Below are positions 44,648 through 55,279 of a DNA stretch of 64,000 nt, in pieces (positions within the stretch are counted from its first letter, which is position 1; every line of letters starts with the position of its first letter). Source of the DNA: Flaccisagitta enflata. Lineage: Eukaryota; Chaetognatha; Sagittoidea; Aphragmophora. Below the pieces are notes generated by a model. That model was not told the origin of the DNA and ran no database searches. It saw only the letters and a list, made by a program, of their open reading frames with translations. The DNA is taken from assembly GCA_965153355.1 (NCBI GenBank), contig OZ231126.1, positions 76,756,001 to 76,820,000 on the forward strand, written 5' to 3'. The position numbers were made by a program, and so were the translations under genes.

Positions 44648-45228
44648 TAGTCGCAAAAGCGTTAGATGGTCAACGGTACCCATTGTGGGTCTGAGGTTGT
44701 TAAAGGGGCAGCGGCCCCAAAGGGGCCGATAACCTATGCTTAGTAAGTGTCTGGGATTTGGGCCTCAAGGCTGGGATTTGGGCATCAAGGCTGGGATTTA
44801 GGCATCAAGGCTAGAATTTTGGCCTTTAGGCTGGGTCTTTGGTCTCAAGGCTTGGTTTTTGGCCTCAAAGCTGAATTTTTGGCCTCTAGGCTGTGATTTG
44901 GGCCTCAAGGTTGGGATTTGTGCCTCAAGGCTGGGATTTGGGCCTCAAGGTTGGGATTTGGGCCTCAAGGTTGGGATGTGGACCACAAGGCTGGAATTTG
45001 GGCCTCAAGGCTAGAATTTGGGCCTCAAGGCTGGGATCTGGGCCTCTATGCTAGATTTAGGGCCTCAAGACTGGGTTTTGGGCCTCAAGGCCAGGATTTG
45101 GGCCTCAAGGCCAGGATTTGGTCCATGAGGCTGGGGGGGGGAAGGACGGACGGACAGAGAAGAAGGAGGAGAAATTTCTGCATATGTTAAAGCATAGGTC
45201 ATCAGCCCCTTCGGAGCCACTGCCCAAG
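44648..45228 (-). mobile_element. Family C element, complete copy
   Basis: On the plus strand: inverted tail TAGTCGCAAAAGCGTTAGAT ... GGGGCAGCGGCCCCAAAGGG ... CCTATGC, about 18 units of a 20-bp repeat (GGCCTCAAGGCTGGGATTTG), a GGACGG and GAAGGAGGAG stretch, GAAATTTCTGCATATG, and the inverted head AAGCATAGGTCATCAGCCCC ... GCCACTGCCC. Confidence 0.7.
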
Positions 45229-45447
45229 AAGCACGAGGTAAAAAAAAACTCATGGAAATGTATTCTAAATCCATCTTTATAAGAATTTTTCATCTCAAGG
45301 GAAAGTATTTTGAATATCTATCTGGGTCTGATTGATTCATTTGCCGAGGCTCTGCAGCATCCAAATTGAATAGAAATGACATTAAAGAAAGTTAACAAAG
45401 GAAAAGAGCCTATTAGAGAGAGAAAGAGAGTGCTCAAAGAATGAAGG

Positions 45448-45795
<348 letters not shown>

Positions 45796-45814
45796 TAGAT
45801 AGGAACAAGAAACA

Positions 45815-45973
45815 GACAAGGCCGGATACACGGCCAATACCAGTCGCGGACGGGTGGGCAGGGGCGGAAATGCGTGTTTTCCCGCTTTTCAACTCGATCA
45901 CCACAGACCGACCGACCGACCAACCGACGGACGGACTAAGCCTCTTATAGAGTCGCTAGTCCGCTACTAGAAA
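45815..45973 (-). mobile_element. Family B element
   Basis: ACAAGGCCGGATACACGGCC, CCAGTCGCGGACGGGTGGG, GGCGGAAATGCGTG, an ACCGACCGACC tract, AAGCCTCTTATAGAG and TCGCTAGTCCGCTACTAGAA. Head half AGTAGCGGAC pairs with GTCCGCGACT at nine of ten positions. Confidence 0.7.
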
Positions 45974-45991
45974 TGATGAATAGACACCAAA

Positions 45992-46582
45992 AAAGGCCAG
46001 ATACACGGCTACCCTAGTCGCGTGCGGGTGGGCAGGAGCAGTGCTGGAGAAAGTCACTAGGGCATCTGGGCAGGAGCTGCATGCTCAAAAAGCTCAAAAA
46101 CGCTAAAAAAGTAATAGTCGCAAAAGCGTCAGATGGTCAGCGGTATCCGTTGCCCCTAAGTCTATGTAAGCTGTGGAGGTGAGAGGGGCAGCGGCCCCGA
46201 AGGAGCCGATGACCTATGCTGGGCTAGGATTTGACTATTGAGGCTAGAATATAAGACTTGAGGCTGGAATGTGAGCTATGAGGCTAGGATTTGGGCCATG
46301 CTGCTGGAATTTAAGCCATGAGCCTCCAGGCCGGGATCCGAGCCTTGAGGCTTGAGTGAGAGCTTTGGGACTGGGATTGGAGCCTCGAGGCTCAGATTGG
46401 AGCCTGAAGTCTTGGATTAGAGCCATGAGACTGGGATTGGAGCCTAGTGGCTGGGAAGAGCCTTAAGGCTGGTATTGGGGTCTCAAGGCTAAAATTTGGG
46501 TTTCGAAGCCAGGGGGGGGGGACGGAGAAGGAGAAGAAGGAGAAAATCTCCCATATGTGTGAAAGCATAGGTCATCACGCAT
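45992..46582 (-). mobile_element. A2 tail plus family C element in fixed order
   Basis: Bases 45992-46082 hold the A2 tail (GGCCAGATACACGGC ... GCATCTGGGCAGGAGC). From 46115 a C element follows: TAGTCGCAAAAGCGTCAGAT, GGGGCAGCGGCCCCGAAGG, a degenerate 20-bp minisatellite, and an inverted head broken at 46582. The order equals the 13.75-15.19 kb composite read backwards. No A head is found on the far side. Confidence 0.6.
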
Positions 46583-46692
46583 CCCAGGAACAAACCCTTG
46601 GTAGTATTTTTTGTTATGTTAGTATTCTTTTGTTATGTTTAAGCTCTAATTTACATTCTGTCTTTTTAATCTAATTGTTAGAGATTCAAACA
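46583..46692. other. Short unique spacer
   Basis: Nothing recognised between the broken C head and the fold-back element. Confidence 0.4.
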
Positions 46693-46694
46693 TA

Positions 46695-48763
46695 CAGTAC
46701 GAGTATCGAAGAACTGTAAAACTCTGGGGAAGCCATATCTGCCAAACGTCTAGGATTCATAATCAAATTTTTTATCCTATGATGCACATATAGGTCTACT
46801 ATGTTGTTTAAGGTTTTGGAGCCATTCCAACAAATTCATTTTTTTTAGTCCAAAAATTTTTTCTCAGTTTTTTGCTGATTTTGACTACATAAATCATATT
46901 GAAAAAAAATCTCTTGTATGTATATTTGTTTGACACATTTATACAAATTTTATTTTTTGCTGGGGATTTTCTACCAATTTTTATAGCTATGGCATCTAAA
47001 ATTCAAAATGCACAAAAAGTGGAATATTTCCTAAGGTTTTCAATAAAATTGCCTGATTTTTGGTGTGGCAGTAGTTTTAGGACTCACTAATAAGTGTGCA
47101 AAATTTCAGCTCTTAAAATGAAATTTTGATACAATTATGAAATTTTGAATTTTTCACAAAAGGCAGTGTAGGATGATTTTTCATCAAAAATTTTGTTTTC
47201 AAATAAAAAATTCTGCCAATTGTTATATTTTGATATAATTAATAACAAATTATAAGTTTCTAAAAAATTTTTTGAGCTAGCCATGTTAGAAAAAAAATTT
47301 TTTTCTCAAAAATTGCGAAAATGACCTATTTTTTGAGGTTGAATAAAATTGTTAATGTCACTGACATTCATTTTGGTGGAGTTGCCACCTGCATCTACCC
47401 TAACTTCACCTAAAATTTGAGCCATTGCGACTTGCTGTTGCGAAGATATTGACGTTCGTGTTATTTTTGTGTCAGAGCAAAATCAGCAAAATTATTTGCC
47501 ATTTTGAAAGCTTGCATAAAATTTTATTTTTCAGATCTTGCTGAGTCACTCAAGTTTAAGCATATATTCATATTCCAGAATTTCACATTTGTCAGTGAAG
47601 CCGTTTTAGAGTTATGATGGTCCAAAGTTTCAAAAAACGCCAATTTTTCCACCAAATCTTTAGGTAAAAAATTGGTGAAAAATTTTCAAAAAATGGTTTA
47701 CAAAGGGGGGGTCAAAACAATAGGAAAATATCTAATTCGCCCAGAACCAAAACCCTGAGGACAACTTTTTTTTTTCAATTTTTTTTGAAAATTTTCTTTA
47801 TTTTTGTTAAAAAATTGGCGTTTTTTGAAACTTTGGACCATCATAACTCTAAAACGGCTCTACTGACAAATGTGAAATTCTAGAATATGAATATATGCTT
47901 AAATTTGAGTAACTTCAGCAAAAAAGAAGGTATCTGAAAGAAAAAATAAAATTTTATGCAAGCTCAAAAATGGCCAAAATGCAAATTTTGCTGATTTTGC
48001 TCTGACAAAGTAACTTTGCACGTCAATATCTCCGCAACCATAAGTCGAAGTTAGGGTAGATAACAGGTAACAACTCCACCAAAAATGAAGATGATTGGAT
48101 GACAGGAACAGTTTTTATTCAACCTCAAAAAATGGGTTATTTTTGCAATTTTTTAGAAAAAATTTTTTTTTCAACAAGGGTTAGCCCAAAATTTTTTTTA
48201 GAGACTCTTAATTTGTTATTAATTATATCAAAATATGACAATTGACAGAATTTTTTATTTGAAAAAAAAAAATTTGATGGAAAATTGTCCTACACTGTAT
48301 TTTGTGAAAATTTCAAAATTTCATGATTGTATCAAAATTTCATTTTAAGAGCTGAAATTTTGCACACTTATTAGTGAGTCCTAAAACTACTGCCACACCA
48401 AAAATCAGGCCATTTTATTGAAAAACTTAGGAAGTACTCCACTTTTTGTGTTTTTTGAGTTTTAGATGCCATAGCCACAAAATTGACGGAAAAACCCCAA
48501 CAAAATGAAATTTGTAAATGAGTTCACTTAATATACATATCAGAGATCTTTTTTTTAATGTAATTTTTGTAGTCAAAATCAGCAAAAAACTGAAAAAAAA
48601 ATGTTTGGACTAAAAAAAAATAATTTGTCGGAATGGCTCCAAAACCTTAAACAACATAGTAGACCTATAGATGCATTGTGTGGTAAAAAATTTGATTATG
48701 AATCCTAGCCGTTTGGCAGATATGGCTTCCCCAGAGTTTTACAGTTCTTCGATACTCGTACTG
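46695..48763. mobile_element. 2.07-kb fold-back (palindromic) element, TA-flanked
   Basis: The left end CAGTACGAGTATCGAAGAAC is repeated in inverse at the right (GTTCTTCGATACTCGTACTG), with TA at 46693-94 and 48764-65. Inversion continues through both halves (e.g. GGAAGCCATATCTGCC, GTAGACCTA, AGTTATGATGGTCC) with roughly 85-90% pairing by eye and a spacer of ~100 bp near 47700-47790. Very AT-rich and non-coding. TA flanks and a CAGT terminus suggest mobilisation by a Tc1/mariner-type transposase (inference). Confidence 0.8.
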
Positions 48764-48931
48764 TAAGTACTTTTACTGTATCATATCTTTTTATAGTTTT
48801 TTTTCAATTTTCTGAAAATAATATTTGCAATTTCTTGCTAAAAAAACATTTTTTGCTTTTTTTTTTTAGCCGTTGTTGTGCTAATTGGGTTGATATCCCT
48901 CAAAACTAGTCTTACAGGGTGAAATCATCTA

Positions 48932-49345
48932 CTACGCGAATTAAAAAAAAAGACGCACCTTTCTATTTGCTGATAAAACTAACTTAAAAAATGTTTAGAA
49001 AATTTATTGAAGAAAGTGATTTTGAAGATTTGAAAATTATCTTTCATTCTAGACCAATCCCAGATCTGTATCTTTAACGGTACAGGAGCTAGAGCTCTCT
49101 ATAGTGAGACACCATTTTGCTGAATTGCATTTTATTTAAAGGGACTGCAAAAACAAATTTTGCAATATTTTTATTCAAACTAATGCTATTTCTAAACCAA
49201 AAATGATAGACATACCAGATTTGCACCAAATGAAAGAGTTTTTCAAGAGCTTCAAAATGGTTTTAGATTTTAATCAGTTTTTTTTATTTTCAATGGCGCA
49301 ATCAACCATTTAACAGTGCGTCTTTTTTTTTTTAATTCGTATAGT
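48932..49345. mobile_element. 414-bp TA-flanked inverted-repeat element, copy 2
   Basis: CTACGCGAATTAAAAAAAAA ... GACGCAC at the left and GTGCGTC ... TTAATTCGTATAG at the right, TA on both sides. Same length as the element at 39259-39672, with similar interior (ATCCCAGATCTGTATC). Confidence 0.65.
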
Positions 49346-49448
49346 ATACAGCAATGAAAACCACACTGCACGGTAGTTTTCTGGGAAAACCACACTGCAC
49401 GGTAGTTTTCTGGAGTTTTTGAAAGTGTAGCCACCGTACTTAGCATAA

Positions 49449-49476
49449 ACAAGGCCGGATACTACGGGCTGAGACG
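49449..49476 (-). repeat. Truncated set 1 tail
   Basis: AACAAGGCCGGATACTACGG only; the rest is lost before a minisatellite. Confidence 0.4.
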
Positions 49477-49501
49477 GGGCGCCGGGCGTTATTAATTCTT
49501 A

Positions 49502-49712
49502 GACCTATTCCTAGCTCCATCAGACCTATCCCTAGCTCTATCAGACCTATCCCTAGCTCTATCAGACCTATCCCCAGCTCTATCAGGCCTATCCCGAGCT
49601 CTATCAGACCTATCCCGAGCTCTATCAGACCTATCCCGAGCTCTATCAGACCTATCCCCACACCTATCCAACCTATCACCAGACCTATCCGACCTATCCC
49701 CATCTCCGTTAG
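49502..49712 (-). repeat. 21-bp minisatellite, ~10 units
   Basis: AGACCTATCCCTAGCTCTATC-like 21-bp units. The period is a multiple of three, so the minus strand reads LIELGIG repeats in a 107-codon frame. Probably non-coding. Confidence 0.85.
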
Positions 49713-49810
49713 ACCTAACCGTAGCTGATTATTTTTGAGATAAAATGAATCAATGATGAACAAAATTAGTTTTCAATTGATTTCAAACATTTTCAGCGAT
49801 GTTTCATTCA

Positions 49811-50020
49811 AGCGTGACCGACAGATGGACGGACAGACAGAGCCTCTTATAGAGGTGCTTTGACACATCTAGGAATCATCCTAGCATATTTCTGAATCAT
49901 TTCCAGTGATTTTTGCTTTTTTTTGAGATTTTCAACTCGAGCTTGACCGACCGACCGACTAAGTGACCAACCAACCGACCAACAGACATAGCTAGTTATA
50001 GAGGTGCTAATGCTTAAAAA
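49811..50020 (-). repeat. Two family F heads
   Basis: GACCGACAGATGGACGGACA ... GAGCCTCTTATAGAGGTGCT ... ACACATCTAGG at 49811-49876, and GACCGACCGACCGACTAAG ... GTTATAGAGGTGCTAATGC at 49937-50020, ~60 bp apart in the same orientation. No tails. Confidence 0.5.
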
Positions 50021-50149
50021 TGCATTTTTTTATCAAGCTATAAAAGCTATATTTCCAAGCCAATTTTTTTTTATTTATGGCTTTGATTGCACCTTATACA
50101 TTAAACAACATGCCTAGTAGCATAACAAGAGTTCATGCAAAGTCCTAGG

Positions 50150-50418
50150 AAAGTTCTCTATCAGAGGGATATGACTCAATATCATATTTACAGATAAACT
50201 ACAACAAATATTTGGTCCTGGGACCTCTAAAAATTGCCGCCGCCACCCACCTCATATCCCATAGAAAATGTACAGGGGGTATTTTTGCCTATCTTCCATA
50301 ATGGGAAACGGGGCTGGTGGCGGCGCCGATTTATAGGGGTACCAGGGCTGAATTTTTTTCATGGACCATTTGTAAATATGATTTTGGGCCATATCCCTTT
50401 GATAGAGAACTTTTCTAT
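50150..50418. mobile_element. ~270-bp imperfect palindromic element
   Basis: AAAGTTCTCTATCAGAGGGA, CATATTTACA and CCTGGGACCTCTAAAAATTG ... CCGCCGCCACC on the left mirror GGTGGCGGCGCCGATTTATA ... GGGGTACCAGGG, TGTAAATATG and CCCTTTGATAGAGAACTTTT on the right. Arms about 110 bp. Confidence 0.6.
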
Positions 50419-50466
50419 GACACGCATAACCACAGCTAGGCCACGGCCTAGGGCTCCTACTGGCCT

Positions 50467-51662
50467 TTTTGGGCAGCGGCCCCGATAAGGGGACGAAGTC
50501 CTGCAGAACACAGGGGACTTTGTTTGTTCGTCCGTTTGTCCGTCTGCTCGTCCGTTCATTCGCTTGTTCGTCCCTCTCTCATCAGGCCCTCAGGCTCACA
50601 ATTGGCCTCCCAGGCCTCAAATCTGGCCTCCTCTGTGCTCAAATCCAGCTCTCTCAGGCTTCAAAACTGGCTCTTGGGCAGCGGCCCCGAAGGGGACAAA
50701 GTCCTGTAGGACACAGGGGGACTTCCGCTTGTCCGTTCGTCCGTTCATTCGTTCGTACGTTAGTCCCCCAGGCCCTTTCAGGCCTGAAATCTGCCCTCCC
50801 AGGCTTGAATCTGCCCTCTCAGGCTTGAAATCTGCCCTCTCAGGCCTTGAATCTGCCCTCTCAGGCCTTGAATCTGCCCTCTTCCAGGCCTGAAATCTGT
50901 CTTCTCAGGCCTGACCTGTCCTCCAGGCCCCAAATCTCCCCACAGATTCAAGGCCTGAGAGGCAGATTTCAAGCCTGAGAGGGCAGGTGATTTCAGCCTG
51001 AGAGGGCAGATTTCAGGCCTGAGAGGGCCTGGGGGGGACTGACGGACGGATGGACGAACGGACGAACGGACGAACGAAAGTCCCCCTGTTTTCTACAGGA
51101 CTTCGTCCCCTTCGGGGCCGCTGCCCTGCTTCCTCTCATTCCGATTTACAACCATGCAAAGCAGGGCAATGGGTATCGCTGACTACATGTCTCTAAGTGA
51201 CCTGTTAGACTCAAATTCAACCTCTCAGGCCTCAAACCTAGCTTCAGGCCTCAAATTTGGCTTCTCAGGCCTCCAATCCAAAATCTCAGGCCTCAAACCT
51301 GCCTCTCAGGCTTCAAATTAGGCCTCTCAGGCCTCAAATCAGCTATCCAAGCCTCAATTTACTGCTCTCAAACCTTATTCCAGCTCTCTCAAGCCTCATG
51401 TCAGCCCTCTCAAGCTTCCGATTGGCATTCTCAGGCCTTACATCAGCCTTCTCAGACCTCAGTCTAGGCTCATGAAGGCCTTCCGTCAGCCTGCTATAGC
51501 ATCTCGTCCACTTGTTCAGGCAGGACGAACGAAGGTCCCCCTGTGTTCTACAGGACTTCGTCCCCTTCGGGGCCGCTGCCCTGCTTCCCTCACTCCACCA
51601 TAATCACTGCCCAAAGCAGGGCAACGGTATCGCTGACCACATATTGCCCTTTTTGCGACCTG
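50467..51662 (+). mobile_element. Family E element split by a second E copy
   Basis: Outer left part 50467-50673: TTTTTGGGCAGCGGCCCC, CGAAGTCCTGCAGAACACAG, GTTCGTCCG tract and 20-23 bp CAGGCCTCAAATCTGGCCTC-type units. Outer right part from about 51208: the same units, GTCCCCCTGTGTTCTACAGG, CTTCGTCCCCTTCGGGGCCG, then GCAGGGCAACGGTATCGCTG and TTTTTGCGACCTG. The middle is a whole second E element. Confidence 0.7.
50674..51207 (+). mobile_element. Family E element, inner complete copy
   Basis: TTGGGCAGCGGCCCCGAAGG, AAGTCCTGTAGGACACAGGG, GTTCGTCCG tract, a ~21-bp CAGGCCTTGAATCTGCCCTCT minisatellite that reverses near 50943, CGGACGGATGGACGAACGG, GTTTTCTACAGGACTTCGTC and the tail GCAATGGGTATCGCTGACTA ... 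AGTGACCTG. Confidence 0.7.
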
Positions 51663-51704
51663 TTTCACCTAGGGTTTGCTCCTGATGCAAAGCTGCCGCT
51701 CAAA

Positions 51705-51816
51705 AGGGACCGACCGACCAACCGACCGACCGAACGACCGACCAATCGACCGACCAACCGACCAACCGACCGACCGACAGAGCGGGTAGTAGAGTCGCGA
51801 AGCACGCGATTAAAAA
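51705..51816 (-). repeat. Family A head and tetranucleotide tract
   Basis: GGGACCGACCGACCAACCGA ... GAGCGGGTAGTAGAGTCGCG ... AAGCACGCGATTAAAAAC. The other end of the element is not found, but an E nest lies 40 bp to the left. Confidence 0.6.
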
Positions 51817-51842
51817 CACTCAAAAGATGGAAACTAGATAGT

Positions 51843-51852
<10 letters not shown>

Positions 51853-51880
<28 letters not shown>

Positions 51881-51950
51881 TAAAGACAGAGAGGGAGAAA
51901 GCGATAAAAAGAAAAAAGGAAAGGAAAGGGAGACAAAGAGAGTTGATGGG
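51853..51950 (+). repeat. Short (GACA)n and purine patch
   Basis: GACAGACAGACA at 51850-51880 grading into GAAAAAAGGAAAGG. Confidence 0.8.
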
Positions 51951-52325
51951 ATATGAGAGAGTGGTTGATTCCGCCAGTAGAAGATTTATATCACGTCATT
52001 AACTTAAACCTCCTTTTACTTTTAATGCCACACGTCCCTTTGTGTTGCTAGGCAACCTCTCTAAAGGTCTCTTTTGTCAACAACCGAGTCATTTCCATAT
52101 AAACTACGAACGAGGAAGCTGGAAAATTCCGCTTCTTACCGCCACATCATCATAACGGAGGGAAAGTCTGTGTTCACGTCACTCTAGATAAGTGCCATCT
52201 CCAAAAATTAAAAAAATCTTCACACCCGGAAATACGCATCAACTTTGGAAAACTGCTGCTCCTAAAACAACTAATCTAGGACAACAGCATTGATCCCATT
52301 TCAAAGAGTTGTTTCAATTTTTTTA

Positions 52326-52395
52326 AAGGAATCCGGGTTGGTAGCTCAATTTGTTAAGGCGCGGCACTTCTTCTAACATGCTTCAGGTGGGAAGA
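52326..52395 (+). other. tRNA-like 5' half interrupted by a family A element
   Basis: GGGTTGGTAGCTCAATTTGT, TAAGGCGCGGCACTTC and GTGCTTCAGGTGGG-like sequence (here ATGCTTCAGGTGGG) look like the D and anticodon region of a tRNA-derived repeat. Where a B box should come, the A element begins. I infer a decayed SINE; it is not a functional tRNA. Confidence 0.35.
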
Positions 52396-52583
52396 TTTTT
52401 AGTCGCGTGCACGCGACTCTACAACCTGCTTTGTCCGTCGGTCGGTCGGTTGGTCGGTCACACTTTACTTTTTTATGATTTTATTTCTTTGACCTCCCTG
52501 CTCCTGCCCAATGGTCTGGTGACCTCAAATATGGCCCTGGCCACACCCGCACGCGACTTCAGTAGCCGTGTTTCCGGCCTTGT
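52396..52583 (+). mobile_element. Family A element, complete copy
   Basis: TTTTTAG and the perfect palindrome AGTCGCGTGCACGCGACT, CTACAACCTGCTTTG, GTCGGTCGGTTGG, CACACTTTACTTTTTT, GCTCCTGCCCAATGGTCTGG, GCACGCGACT and CCGTGTTTCCGGCCTTGTTT. Confidence 0.8.
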
Positions 52584-53184
52584 TTTTTTCAAGGAAAGTT
52601 GGTAATCGCTGGTAGCTATTTGGGTTTTATAGTTTTGATCTAGTCTTTGCGGCTCTATAAGCGACTCTTCAAGTCAATGGATCATTTGTCGGATACAGCA
52701 AAAATGCACTAACCTGATCGCTGAAAATGTGAAGTGTCTATCTATACTATCTATACTATAAAATCAAGATCGAATTTCTTCTCCGTTTCAATCATGATGT
52801 TATTTGCGTGATGTACGTATACGTCGCTCCACGTCAGTAGCACCTGCAAAAGAAATTTGCCCAGGAATTTGTCAAGGTTAAGTATGAACATATCCCACCA
52901 GGAATTTCTAGCGCCATCTTCTTTTCCCTTAAAAAGAGAGAGAGCAAATTACGTCATTTCTAGTTGGCTTGACAAAGATTTATCAATGCTTTGATATGTT
53001 GTTGTAAGATAAAGACAGAACTGGAGTATGCTACTGTGTCTGATCGTACCTGAGTGCGCAACTGATAACAGCTTTGATATCCTCTTCATTTACTTTAAAT
53101 ACGGAGTTGAACTTCCAAACCCACTTCCGAAAATCACTTCATGTATGACTGACGCCAATTTGGCCTCCAATTTGACGCGGGGGA
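52584..53184. other. No gene; weak set 1 head near 52627
   Basis: TAGTCTTTGCGGCTCTATAAGCGACTCTTCAAG at about 52638-52670 resembles a decayed F head. No frame of interest. Confidence 0.35.
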
Positions 53185-53273
53185 GAGCTACAATGTTATT
53201 TGAGCTACAATGTTATTTGAGCTACAATGTTATTTGAGCTACAATGTTATTTGAGCTACAATGTTATTTGAAC
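53185..53273 (+). repeat. 17-bp tandem repeat, 5 copies
   Basis: GAGCTACAATGTTATTT repeated perfectly five times. Confidence 0.95.
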
Positions 53274-54565
53274 TGCAAAATGAAAGCGGAAGTGGAGGCG
53301 GCGGCAGACCCGAAGGTAACGCGAAATTTGGGGTGATGGAAAATCGACAAAAACAGTGTTTTCTAACTATTACTGTCCCTGCCCAGTCTTAAGCACGCCC
53401 CCGCCCATCCCATTACTGCCTCTGCCCGACCACATCACTGTCCCACCAGGTAATCTGTAGCGTAAAACAGTGAGATTAATAATTCTTTCTTTTTTGATCC
53501 TTTTCTCTCGATAAAGAGAAGTAAGAAATTGTTGTTGCTAAAGATGAAAATGTTGTAGCCCCCGAAACAGAAAGAAATGGAACGAATTCTCCTTATTCTT
53601 CACGGCATCCTGATTGTGATGCCCGAAAATTGATTTTGGCAGCGGGCTCAAAAGAGAAACTCTTAATTAAAGATATTGCCGTGAATAGTTAGTGGGCTTG
53701 TGTATGTTGGTGGAGTTATGCGTTGGTAATCAAAGTTGTGTGTTAATCGTTTAAAAGGGTGATTGCAATAATAGGCGAGTGGAGCAGTTTGTGGTAACAG
53801 GGATGGACTGATGAGATGAAATGATTGAATGTGGGAAGATAAAAGACAAGTCTTGATATATCAAGATTAGGGCGTTGGTTGTTTTAGTCAGGCCCGGCTC
53901 TCAATGCCACACAGTCCAAATTCAGCCACGTGACTCAGGATCGACTTCCGGCTTAAATACGGCGTCTTTGCCAGAGAAAAGAGGAGGAGGAGGAGGAGGA
54001 GGAGGAGGAGGAGGAGGCGTAAAAGAGGAGAGAGGCGGCGTCAGCATAATTGCTAATTATTATTCGACCACCAACCACCAAACCGATATTTGCATAGATA
54101 AGAAGGAAGGAGGAAAAGGAAAAAAAAGTTGGAAAGAAGGTCAAGGAGGTCGACATCTTGACAAGGAGCTGGGTGCGTTTACATTGGTGACCATCGGAGC
54201 CCATAATCTTATCTTGATAAGGACATGGATTTGTTTACATTATTGCTATCAATTTTTTTTTATCATGGCTAGGTTGTTTTAATGTCAGACGATAGTATAC
54301 AAATCTTTTGTATTTATTTGATTTATTGTTGTAAAAATCTGTCAGTGTGTATTGGCAATTAGTTTAAAAGTAAATCAATACAATGCCCAACAGTTTAACC
54401 TGCAGCACTTGAAATCCTGAACGAACAATCCAGTCAGTGCCTCAAAATATCATCTCTTTTCTCCAGGATGAACATGCACAAAGACTAGGGAAGGGCAAAG
54501 AATAGAATTACAAAGTGACCAGAGATAGGACGATGAAGAAGTGAGTTTTTAGGCATCCTAGAAAA
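53274..54565. other. No recognised gene; (GGA)n at 53982-54017
   Basis: A 135-codon plus-strand frame (53875-54282) crosses a short GGA tract and shows no motif. The rest looks unique. Confidence 0.35.
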
Positions 54566-54568
54566 TAA

Positions 54569-54849
54569 GGGGGCGTTTCTAGTCAAAGACGATCGCGTTT
54601 TGAAAGGGCCACTCAGTCGCTCGCTACACTATTCGCACCACTCCGCCACTCTGCTCCCGTGAGCGCCCACGCGCTACGCTTGCTTAGCTTCCGCCGCGCT
54701 ATGCTTAAGCCAGCTTGCTTGCCCGTTTCACGGGCCTGCCCACCACTCTCTGCCTCACCGGGACAGCTGAAATTCTTAAATATGTGTTCACGCTGTTATC
54801 GCGTTTCACGGGAACAAACGCGTTTTTGGTCGTCACTAGAAAAACGCCC
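54569..54849. mobile_element. 281-bp PIF/Harbinger-like MITE with TAA duplication
   Basis: GGGGGCGTTTCTAGTCAAAG at the left mirrors TCACTAGAAAAACGCCC at the right, and TAA sits directly outside both ends (54566-68 and 54850-52). A three-base TWA duplication is the PIF/Harbinger signature. The interior is GC-rich (GCTACGCTTGCTTAGC and similar), unlike its surroundings. Confidence 0.6.
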
Positions 54850-55138
54850 TAAATGAAGCAAATGTTCCTTTTGAATCCTGATTGTTTCTACCTTCTAAAC
54901 AGCTTTACTGAAGCCACCTATTTTCTCTCACTTTGTTTTGTAACAACCAGTCACATCGGTAACTTTACCAGCAACTCAGCCATATTAAAAACAAAGATAT
55001 GCCGATTCATAATACATGTTTTTCATGATTTCATAAACAAAGTATTTCCCGTGAGACGCCTTGAACAGGAAAAAAAAAAGATTAGATATCACAAGTACAT
55101 CTCAAACTCCAGTCCGTTTGTGACAGCTTGTGTGCGAG

Positions 55139-55174
<36 letters not shown>

Positions 55175-55186
55175 CTCTCTCGCCTG

Positions 55187-55276
<90 letters not shown>
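55139..55276 (+). repeat. (CT)n microsatellite before a LINE
   Basis: CT with CTTCT and CGCCTGC interruptions, ending at the first codons of the LINE frame. Confidence 0.95.

Positions 55277-55278
<2 letters not shown>

Positions 55279-55279
<1 letters not shown>

Noticed and set aside
49440-49763. LIELGIG repeat protein
   Set aside because: In-frame only because the minisatellite period is 21 bp; no start context or flanking coding sequence supports it.
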